Shown here: positions 1 to 5,846 of the stretch, piece by piece
Numbering within the stretch: the stretch's first letter is position 1
How the letters are laid out: each line of letters starts with the position of its first letter
Assembly: GCA_003554345.1 (NCBI GenBank)
Contig: PWGE01000289.1
Span: 1-5,846, forward strand
Source of the DNA: T1SED10-198M sp003554345 [NCBI: Candidatus Sumerlaeota bacterium]
GTDB lineage: Bacteria > Sumerlaeota > T1SED10-198M
DNA: 5,846 nucleotides
Direction: 5' to 3'
The notes under the pieces: model-generated
Told to the model about the DNA's origin: nothing
Database searches by the model: none
Seen by the model: only the letters and a program-made list of their open reading frames with translations
Made by a program: the position numbers and the translations under genes

Positions 1-710
<710 letters not shown>

Positions 711-753
711 GGGTAAAATAATCTTCCTTCCTTGTAATAAAGTTTTTCAACCC

Positions 754-781
754 ATTATAGCAAAATTATTTAAACTCTAAA
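754..781 (-). promoter_or_regulatory. Extended -10 promoter of the stress-protein/gltX operon
   Basis: On the minus strand, bases 762-754 read TGCTATAAT, a perfect sigma70-type -10 hexamer with the extended TGn element. A partial -35, TTTAGA (4 of 6 matches to TTGACA), lies at 781-776 with a 16-base spacer. Transcription would start near base 747 and give a leader of about 37 bases before the ATG at 710. The match is by eye; no start site has been measured. Confidence 0.65.
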
Positions 782-968
782 ATTGAGCTCCCGCACCCGG
801 GGATAATTATATTAATAAGGAAGCATGAATACGTAAAAGTCAATGAAAGAGCCGGTTTAAAAGAACATAAAATGTGGCCATAAAGAGAGACAATACATCT
901 TACCTCCCGGCTCCGGGCAGGAGTTATCTGTTTCTCTGTAAGTGTTTAAAAAGTAGCAGGGGCAGGCT

Positions 969-1226
969 ATGAAAGAAAGGCGATTTTCTGAGTGGAGGCG
1001 ACGTTTTCAGAGAATGCTGGATGGGGTTTGCCAGGCACCTGTCTCCGCCTGGTTTTACCGCAGCGATTTTTTCCCGGGGCCTTTATTACGGATTATCCTC
1101 TTTGTTTCCAGGTTAATTCTTCTGATGTTATTTCCCATTCTGATTCATTCATGCGCAGGGTATTGTTTTTTTCAGGAGGGAGATGCTGCGCATTTATTTT
1201 TTTGTAATTATAAAAGGTGGTTATAA
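969..1226 (+). CDS. Doubtful small membrane protein (85 residues)
   Basis: I do not recognise this product. The frame opens with ATG six bases after AGGGG, a usable ribosome binding site. It would encode an Arg-rich amphipathic N-terminus (KERRFSEWRRRFQRM), one hydrophobic segment at about residues 39-60 (LLRIILFVSRLILLMLFPIL), and a short Cys-containing tail (C62, C66, C78). Against it: no family is recognisable, another open frame overlaps it on the same strand (992-1207), and a terminator-like hairpin with a T run lies inside it (1151-1203), which would cut the message before the stop. The segment could equally be a non-coding RNA or the remnant of a larger membrane-protein gene. The concentration of Arg before a single span fits a real small membrane protein but can arise by chance. 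Confidence 0.25.
   Translation: MKERRFSEWRRRFQRMLDGVCQAPVSAWFYRSDFFPGPLLRIILFVSRLILLMLFPILIHSCAGYCFFQEGDAAHLFFCNYKRWL
1151..1203 (+). terminator. Terminator-like hairpin followed by a T run
   Basis: ATGCGCAG at 1151-1158 pairs perfectly with CTGCGCAT at 1186-1193. TTA and seven T residues follow, ending at 1203. The 27-base loop is long for a factor-independent terminator and itself contains seven T and an AGGAGGG. It could end a plus-strand RNA from the 900-1150 region, or act as a regulatory fold ahead of the gene at 1347. Confidence 0.35.
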
Positions 1227-1304
1227 TAATAAAAAAAGATTTAATTTTTTTGTAAAATGTTTTCGTTGATTTTATCAGTAAGGCATATAAAATTTAAAGT
1301 AAGC

Positions 1305-1337
1305 AAAGGAGTGAAATGTTTTAAAAGAAAGGAGGTG
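1305..1337 (+). promoter_or_regulatory. Leader with two ribosome binding sites and a two-codon mini-ORF
   Basis: AAAGGAGGTG at 1328-1337 is a near-perfect complement of the 16S rRNA 3' end, and it sets the ATG at 1347 (about 11 bases from GGAGG). Just upstream, a second site AAAGGAG (1305-1311) is followed after four bases by ATG TTT TAA (1316-1324), a minimal start-Phe-stop frame. The stop lies 3 bases before the main ribosome binding site. Possible -10 hexamers occur upstream (TATAAT 1222-1227, TATAAA 1286-1291), but neither has a convincing -35. Confidence 0.5.
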
Positions 1338-1346
1338 GAAATTTAA

Positions 1347-2744
1347 ATGAGAACGACTGGTGAAAACAGGAACAAAGTTTTTTCAGTATATTTATTCATT
1401 GTTTTTTTATTCATTGTGTCATCATCTCTCCTGGCAAATATTCAGGATATTGATCAGCCGCAACGTGTATGGAGTAAATCGGCAGGAGAATATCCGTGGT
1501 TTCAGGAGGATGACTCAACCCGCGCTTTTGCCCTGAATCCAGTTACCGGAAATGTTCTGGTTGGTTCGTTCCATTCTGAAGGGGGAATCTATATCTTATC
1601 CCATGACAATGGAGAAGTGGTTGGTAAGCTTGCCGGCTCAGATGAAATAATAACTGATTTTGGAGTTACATCATTAGCCGTGACCCATTCAGGGAAGATT
1701 TTTGCCACTAATTTGACATATGAACAGAATCATGTCAGCCATCTCTACTACTGGGAGTCGGAAGATGCCGATAATTATCAGGTTTTAACCACGAATTTTG
1801 ATCACCGGGCTGGTGATTGGATGGATGCCTGTGAAGATGCCGCGGGAAATGTGAGAATTGTCATCAGCGGTCCTCAATTTACCCGAAATCCATATGTCAA
1901 TTACATCTATTATAATTCTTCTGCCGACGGATGGTCGAACACCGTTTTGCAGATGAGTGGGGCGCCCTCTTCCGCGGATAATCTCAGAATGGCCACTATT
2001 GCACCTCAAAGCCACGATGAATACGAAATATGGTTGAAAGATATCAGTGATGAAATCTACAGGTTTTACCTGGATGGTAATTACAGGGAAAGAAGCCTTG
2101 ATGCGGGTTCTCTCACTGTGATGAGTAATGTTATAAAGACTCCTGACAGCACCTATATAGCATCAGCTCCTACCAGTGGTGGTGGCCGGCTGGCTCTTTA
2201 TGATGTTGAAGAGGGTCGAATGCTTGAAAACCACCCTTTTACTAATTCTAATACCAATGAAAATGCCACCGGTGATGTTGATTTAGCCGTTATAAATGAG
2301 TCCCTTTATATGATGGTGGGTGTTACTAATAACTCTGTTTCACTCTACCGGTCACAACAGCAACTTTCTGATGTGCCCGTTCACTGGCAAGCGACGGCTT
2401 CTGTTGATGAACCAACTCGTATGGATGATGAAAATATCTGGCTTACTGATCTGAATGAAGCGCTGACCCTGGCCCGCCGGGAAAATAAGAAGGTGCTGGT
2501 TTATTGTTACACCCCTCAAGCAGAAATGTGTCAGGAATATGATAATTATTTTGAGACTTCAGAATTCCGGGAAAAATTGCATGAATATATTCCTGTGCGC
2601 TTGAATATTGCTGAAGAAACCCATTACGCAAATGACTTGAATATATTTCGGGTGCCATCCATTATAATTATGGATCACCACGAGGAGGAAGTATTACGCA
2701 TTACGGAACCACTTGAGCGGGAGGAACTTTATAACAGCCTTTAA
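1347..2744 (+). CDS. Secreted DUF4623-like propeller protein with a C-terminal thioredoxin-like domain (AxxC)
   Basis: A 465-residue exported protein. Residues 1-30 form a signal peptide: a basic start (MRTTGENRNK), a hydrophobic core (VFSVYLFIVFLFIV), and a likely cut after SSSLLA. Residues about 38-345 are strand-rich and resemble DUF4623 proteins (RVWSK..., then STRAFALNPVTGNVLVGS, GGIYILSHDNGEVVGKL), a pattern suggesting blades of a beta-propeller; this family call is from memory of its style. Residues about 362-465 read as a DUF255/thioredoxin_7-like domain: ALTLARRENKKVLVYCYT, then a motif position, NYFETSEFREKL, VRLN, and RVPSIIIMD with the expected cis-proline at P437. The usual CxxC is A392-E-M-C395, so the nucleophilic cysteine is missing while the second remains; another Cys sits in the strand at C387. 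A normal thiol-disulfide reaction is therefore unlikely. The start is fixed by a strong ribosome binding site. The gene converges on the next one with a 3-base gap. The ligand or substrate is unknown. Confidence 0.85.
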   Translation: MRTTGENRNKVFSVYLFIVFLFIVSSSLLANIQDIDQPQRVWSKSAGEYPWFQEDDSTRAFALNPVTGNVLVGSFHSEGGIYILSHDNGEVVGKLAGSDEIITDFGVTSLAVTHSGKIFATNLTYEQNHVSHLYYWESEDADNYQVLTTNFDHRAGDWMDACEDAAGNVRIVISGPQFTRNPYVNYIYYNSSADGWSNTVLQMSGAPSSADNLRMATIAPQSHDEYEIWLKDISDEIYRFYLDGNYRERSLDAGSLTVMSNVIKTPDSTYIASAPTSGGGRLALYDVEEGRMLENHPFTNSNTNENATGDVDLAVINESLYMMVGVTNNSVSLYRSQQQLSDVPVHWQATASVDEPTRMDDENIWLTDLNEALTLARRENKKVLVYCYTPQAEMCQEYDNYFETSEFREKLHEYIPVRLNIAEETHYANDLNIFRVPSIIIMDHHEEEVLRITEPLEREELYNSL

Positions 2745-2747
2745 TCT

Positions 2748-5417
2748 TTATCGGGAGCTCTTTTTTAAATAAATACTTATTCCAATAAGAGCGGCTAAAC
2801 CTGCGATTGCTGCAGCCAAACTGAGAAACCATGGGACGGGAAGAAAAGTGAGTTTAATGTCTTTGCTGCCTGCAGGTACTTCAAATCCGAGAAAGGCGGT
2901 ATTGACGGTAATCATATCCTTCTTTTCTCCATCAATCTCAAGGTGCCAATCAGGGAAAGCCGGTATGGTCGTTGCTACCGATGTTTCTTCTTCAAAATTT
3001 CCGGACAGGTGATAAAAACCCTTTCCCTTTTCTTTTGTTTCCAGGGAAAAAGATTGTGGGGGGTCACCCAGGCTGTCTTTTTTGTTTTCCTGGATGAAAA
3101 CAATGCGACTCTCATTTTCAATGACGTCATGTTGATTCTGAGTGATCCATTCTTTTAAATATTCTGTATCCTCATATGAAATGATGGTATCAGGTACATA
3201 GAATCGAGGATAAGCTCGGGGATTGTAAAAAAGTTCGGAATGCTTTTCGCCGGGAGTAAAATAGTCGGGTTCATCATGTTCAGCTATTACCCGGTAGTTG
3301 ATAAAGGTGCCGCGGGGCATGGTGTTTTCGAGTACTACCTTTTCAACCGTCAATGGTTGGTTGAAAGGCAGATAAGTATAGTAATTCCCCATCCATTGAC
3401 GCTGAGGATGGTAATGAGGCCATCTGTTAACAATAGTAAGGTCACTGGTTCGACTGTGAATTTTTTCGAATTCCTGAACTTTCCAGAAATCGTAGGTTTC
3501 TTCTAAATAGCGCAATGGTTTAATGATTTCTTCTTCTTCAGCCTGGATTCTCAGTCTGCCGGCAGTTTCTCCGCGTTTTAGGGGAGCTGGAGAGTCAATG
3601 GCATTGACCAACCCTATTCCTTTCCATTCGTGGGGTGAATCTGTTTCAAAAAGCACTTTTTCTGAGGTGGGAGGAAGAATACTGGTAGTGGTAACAACCC
3701 CTTCTTTAGAAGGGTTGCCAATGATGTAACGTACAGAAAGCATATCCAGAAGGAGTGGGGAAACAGCGTCGAGAAGTAACAGTTCATGATCAACCCTGGT
3801 GGGTTTTCTTACCTGGAACAACTCAAAAAATTGAGCATAATCTTTGTACAGGAGGGGGTTGAGACCCTGGATACCTTCCAGTCCAAACCATTGCATGAAA
3901 TTAGGACTGCCAAAATGTAAAATACGACGGTCATAAGCGTCTTTGCCATGGAGTTGGGTGTAATTATAACCGGCCACCCTGTATTCTGAAGGTGAAGGCA
4001 TTTCGGTTTGGAGATACTGTATATGGGGAGGGATTTCAAATTCGTCCCAGCCTATTTCACGATAATCGTACCGAAACTGAAAAAACCAGCCATTGAATAG
4101 AAGAACACCTATTACCGGTAAGAGAGCAAATTTTTGATTGTGAATTATATAAAATAAGCCGATTCCCAGAAGGTTGACTCCTGCACAGGTAAGAAGAAAG
4201 GCTGGTGGGGAGAGCAGTATGAGCATAGATAAAGAAGTGGGAGGTAAGAGTATGTCCCGGGCAAAAAATACACCTGATGCGACGAAAATAAGAGAGCAGC
4301 AGAATACGATGAGTGATATCAGCCGGCTTTTCTCAGAACGGGAAACTCTGAAAGAACTATCAAGCCACCAGGCAAGAAAAAAGGGTAGAGTTGCCAGGCT
4401 GAGCATAAGAGCCCGGGAAGGATTGATGATTTTATCAAGTACGGGAATGAATTGAAAAAACCAGTAAAGACCGTATTGACCGAGAGCCAGTAAGAAACCC
4501 GTAATAAAGATAACATAATAGACACTCAGGCCGGTGAATTTTTTGAGTCCCAGGAAAAGGGGAAATATACCGATAAGTCCGACAAAAATGGTTTTGTCCA
4601 GGTTTTCCGGCGTGCTTATACCACCAAGCAGAGAAAGGGGTATTTCATGGAAGTGCAGTTGTTGTTCAAAAATTCTCCCCGCTTCGACAGTGGTCCTCAG
4701 TGTCATGGGTACCATGCGTACCAGCGAGATCAAAGTGGGTAGGGCAAGAAGAAAAGTGAAAAAACCGATAAATGCCAGCTGTAAAAAAATGATTCTTATA
4801 TTCCTGAACCTGGCTTTTACAAGAAAGGTGACTGCTGTAAGCAGTACCAGGACAGTTGCATACAGAGAGGTGTGGACATTGCCAATGTGGAAGATGAGGG
4901 CCAGGACAATGGGTACACCGGTGAGATAATGAGAAAGCCTGTTTTTTTCGAAAGCTCTGATAGTCAGGGAGAGCAAGAAGGGGAGGTAAACCATGGCAAA
5001 GAATATGACGGGATTAATGAATTTCCCCTGGATGCCGCCTGATAGAGCGAAAAGAAGTGCGCCGGCAAAAGAGGGGCCCACTCTGAATTTCAGGATTCGC
5101 AGACCGGTATAGGTCAGGACAAAGGCGAGTAAATGATGAAGAAAAGTGAAAAGGTTATAGGCAAAAGTATCCGGAAGGAAATAAAATAACCAGCGCAAAG
5201 GGTAAATGGTGGCGTTTTGAATGTTATAAACCAGAGGACTGCCGCCACTGATGAAACTTTCCCAGGTACTCAGGTCGGGAAACTGATAGAGGGTGAACAT
5301 GGGAAAAAGCAGAAGTAAATTATCGCCGTCCAGCGAAATTCCCTGAAAACGGTAATAAAATAGCAGTGTTGCAACAAAAAGCAGGGAAAGAGCGCTGAAA
5401 TCTTTTTTGCCAGCCAT
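2748..5417 (-). CDS. YfhO-family multi-spanning membrane protein (GT-C type)
   Basis: An 889-residue integral membrane protein. About a dozen hydrophobic spans fill residues 7-445, followed by a large extracytoplasmic part (about 446-862) and one last span (864-884) ending in a basic tail (LKKSSR). YfhO-type landmarks are visible: D30 and D32 in the first outer loop (SLDGDNLLLLFP), GGSPLVYNIQNATIYPLRW at 58-76, NPSRALML with R335, LLDMLSVRYII at 556-566, NPRAYPRFYVPD at 732-743, and a terminal beta-rich section with FPDWHLEIDG (821-830) and FLGFEVPAGSKDIKL. GT-C enzymes use polyprenyl-phosphate sugars outside the membrane; Bacillus YfhO is implicated in glycosylating lipoteichoic acid. Here the acceptor is unknown, and no partner glycosyltransferase or flippase lies beside it. 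No Shine-Dalgarno precedes the ATG, and no other good start exists nearby. It converges with the plus-strand gene. Confidence 0.85.
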   Translation of the reverse strand: MAGKKDFSALSLLFVATLLFYYRFQGISLDGDNLLLLFPMFTLYQFPDLSTWESFISGGSPLVYNIQNATIYPLRWLFYFLPDTFAYNLFTFLHHLLAFVLTYTGLRILKFRVGPSFAGALLFALSGGIQGKFINPVIFFAMVYLPFLLSLTIRAFEKNRLSHYLTGVPIVLALIFHIGNVHTSLYATVLVLLTAVTFLVKARFRNIRIIFLQLAFIGFFTFLLALPTLISLVRMVPMTLRTTVEAGRIFEQQLHFHEIPLSLLGGISTPENLDKTIFVGLIGIFPLFLGLKKFTGLSVYYVIFITGFLLALGQYGLYWFFQFIPVLDKIINPSRALMLSLATLPFFLAWWLDSSFRVSRSEKSRLISLIVFCCSLIFVASGVFFARDILLPPTSLSMLILLSPPAFLLTCAGVNLLGIGLFYIIHNQKFALLPVIGVLLFNGWFFQFRYDYREIGWDEFEIPPHIQYLQTEMPSPSEYRVAGYNYTQLHGKDAYDRRILHFGSPNFMQWFGLEGIQGLNPLLYKDYAQFFELFQVRKPTRVDHELLLLDAVSPLLLDMLSVRYIIGNPSKEGVVTTTSILPPTSEKVLFETDSPHEWKGIGLVNAIDSPAPLKRGETAGRLRIQAEEEEIIKPLRYLEETYDFWKVQEFEKIHSRTSDLTIVNRWPHYHPQRQWMGNYYTYLPFNQPLTVEKVVLENTMPRGTFINYRVIAEHDEPDYFTPGEKHSELFYNPRAYPRFYVPDTIISYEDTEYLKEWITQNQHDVIENESRIVFIQENKKDSLGDPPQSFSLETKEKGKGFYHLSGNFEEETSVATTIPAFPDWHLEIDGEKKDMITVNTAFLGFEVPAGSKDIKLTFLPVPWFLSLAAAIAGLAALIGISIYLKKSSR

Positions 5418-5429
5418 AGGAGTAAGCTC

Positions 5430-5435
5430 ATTATA
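5430..5435 (-). promoter_or_regulatory. Candidate -10 box just upstream of the YfhO gene
   Basis: The minus strand has a perfect TATAAT ending 12 bases before the ATG. If used, transcription would begin about five bases before the start codon, giving an almost leaderless message. This would agree with the absence of a ribosome binding site in GAGCTTACTCCT. The -35 position (CTACCA, 17-base spacer) matches only 3 of 6, so the promoter is uncertain. Confidence 0.4.
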
Positions 5436-5573
5436 GTATATTTTTATAAAGGTGGTAGGAATTTTAACAGAATATCACAAACAGAAGCATGGTGAACAGC
5501 CCCTTTATTTTGTTGCCCGGAAAATATACGATAGCTTTTTCGGGAACTTACAGGATACGCTCTCATACGGAAT

Positions 5574-5588
5574 ACTCCTCTGAAAATA
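5574..5588 (+). repeat. 15-base direct repeat, copy 1
   Basis: ACTCCTCTGAAAATA, identical to copy 2 at 5755-5769 and 181 bases away. The match extends leftwards as AAT, apart from one inserted A in copy 2. A chance 15-base match anywhere in a window this size is expected roughly 0.02 times, so a duplication is likely. Confidence 0.75.
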
Positions 5589-5660
5589 GACTCTTCATAA
5601 TACAATGTACTTTGATAAAAAACTTGAACCTCACTATTGGCTTGCTGCTTCCCTGGGAGC

Positions 5661-5700
5661 GCCGATCTCCGACTTACAGTCCGCCTCTGGCGGAATCGGC
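5661..5700. repeat. Two-tier palindromic hairpin (REP-like)
   Basis: GCCGAT at 5661-5666 pairs with ATCGGC at 5695-5700. Nested inside, TCCGCC at 5680-5685 pairs with GGCGGA at 5689-5694 around a 3-base loop. The two stems stack directly on the 3' side, leaving a 13-base bulge on the 5' side. The alternative pair GGAG 5656-5659 with CTCC 5667-5670 competes with the outer stem. The G+C content is well above the surroundings. No T run follows, so it is not a typical terminator. Confidence 0.6.
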
Positions 5701-5729
5701 ATCTTATTCTTATTTTCATTGTTGGTGGC

Positions 5730-5747
5730 GTTAGCACTCGTGCTGAC
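5730..5747. repeat. Short perfect-type hairpin, second stem of the same segment
   Basis: GTTAGCA at 5730-5736 pairs with TGCTGAC at 5741-5747 (7 pairs, one of them G-U) around the loop CTCG. It lies 8 bases from repeat copy 2 and may form the end of the same element as the 5661-5700 hairpin. Confidence 0.55.
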
Positions 5748-5754
5748 ATGAATA

Positions 5755-5769
5755 ACTCCTCTGAAAATA
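5755..5769 (+). repeat. 15-base direct repeat, copy 2
   Basis: Second copy of ACTCCTCTGAAAATA, preceded by AATA where copy 1 has AAT. With copy 1 it brackets a segment of 166 bases carrying the two strong hairpins. Confidence 0.75.
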
Positions 5770-5846
5770 AAACCCTGGAAAAGAGGTTTTACATCGATAA
5801 TACGGTGATGAAGTCGAGATAAGTCCAGAAAGAATAAGAAACCAGA

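Larger units (their letters stand above)
711..1346. other. Long intergenic stretch between divergent genes
   Basis: About 640 bases separate the stress-protein start from the secreted-protein start. Its left end holds the minus-strand promoter. Bases 900-1200 are richer in G+C and contain several stem candidates on the plus strand: 903-921 (bulged), 984-991 with 1007-1014 (8 pairs including one G-U), 1031-1036 with 1047-1052 (6 pairs), and 1151-1158 with 1186-1193 (8 pairs). The remainder, about 1195-1346, is very AT-rich with runs of T and A. An 85-codon frame covers 969-1226. No known riboswitch, tRNA or other RNA family was recognised. The stretch may hold a small gene, a structured RNA, or a decayed gene. 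Confidence 0.5.
5418..5846. other. Non-coding stretch upstream of the YfhO gene
   Basis: No convincing gene is visible in these 429 bases. They hold the candidate YfhO promoter, two copies of a 15-base direct repeat (5574-5588 and 5755-5769), two strong hairpins between the copies (5661-5700 and 5730-5747), and a weak AAAACC/GGTTTT stem at 5769-5790. On the minus strand each repeat copy places AGAGGAG 6-8 bases before an ATG. The inner one opens a 40-codon frame (5566-5444) ending just before the YfhO promoter; the outer one extends the same frame to 101 codons through the hairpins. The product is Arg/Ser-rich, resembles nothing known to me, and is probably not a real gene. Confidence 0.5.

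Noticed and set aside
955-968. GGGGCAGG resembling part of an FMN riboswitch
   Set aside because: Only this short core matches; the remaining conserved FMN aptamer blocks are absent, and the downstream genes are not riboflavin genes.
1031-1056. CCAGGC/GCCTGG stem followed by TTTT as a separate terminator
   Set aside because: Only six pairs with a 10-base loop and four T; too weak to list alone, so it is mentioned only as one of several stems in the region.
992-1207. 71-codon plus-strand frame overlapping the 85-codon frame
   Set aside because: No ribosome binding site is evident, no recognisable domain, and the protein pattern is unlike a real gene; it is a frame shadow if the 969 frame is real.
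1183-1269. 28-codon frame starting right after AGGAGGG
   Set aside because: The site-to-ATG gap is only 2-3 bases, too short, and the product is mostly Phe, Ile, Asn and Lys as expected from AT-rich non-coding DNA.
2776-2789. CTTATT/AATAAG inverted repeat near the convergent junction as a terminator
   Set aside because: It is AT-only with a 2-base loop, has no T run after it, and is inside the YfhO coding sequence.
4174-4929. Open plus-strand frames of 93 and 131 codons inside the YfhO gene
   Set aside because: They are antisense to a well-supported membrane-protein gene, rich in Arg, Ser and Lys as expected from the opposite strand of hydrophobic codons, and lack domains.
5728-5747. GCGTTAGCA hairpin resembling an integron attC core
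   Set aside because: The GTTRRRY/RYYYAAC pair and the second inner pair of core sites are not met, and no integrase or cassette gene is present.

Overview
This is a bacterial chromosomal window, moderately AT-rich by eye, with four recognisable protein genes and two sizeable non-coding stretches. The ribosome binding sites of gltX and of the secreted-protein gene are good Shine-Dalgarno matches. The gene content is a bacterial-type GltX, a YfhO-type GT-C membrane protein, a universal stress protein, and a secreted protein resembling DUF4623. It fits an uncultured free-living bacterium, possibly of the Bacteroidota/FCB sphere, but that placement is only a guess from family resemblance.

Layout. 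(1) Bases 1-133, minus strand: the first 44 codons of glutamyl-tRNA synthetase (gltX), with the HIGH motif, running off the left edge. (2) Bases 123-710, minus: a universal stress protein (UspA fold) whose end overlaps gltX by 11 bases, so the two very likely form one operon read from an extended -10 promoter at 754-781. (3) Bases 711-1346: an intergenic stretch of about 640 bases. It holds that promoter, a doubtful 85-codon frame for a small membrane protein (969-1226), several hairpins including a terminator-like one (1151-1203), and the leader of the next gene with a very strong ribosome binding site. (4) Bases 1347-2744, plus: a secreted two-part protein, a propeller-like region resembling DUF4623 followed by a thioredoxin-like domain whose first catalytic cysteine is replaced by alanine. 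(5) Bases 2748-5417, minus: an 889-residue multi-spanning YfhO-family protein, convergent with gene 4 and only 3 bases from it. (6) Bases 5418-5846: non-coding, with a multi-hairpin segment between two copies of a 15-base direct repeat, which looks like a small palindromic mobile or REP-like element.

The genes do not form one evident pathway. gltX and usp are a translation/stress pair. The DUF4623-like/thioredoxin-like protein and the YfhO protein both act at or outside the membrane but are transcribed toward each other, so a shared role is not shown. I see no CRISPR array, transposase, phage gene, toxin-antitoxin pair or tRNA. The best leads for something undescribed are the AxxC thioredoxin-like domain fused to a propeller, and the repeat-flanked hairpin element upstream of the YfhO gene.
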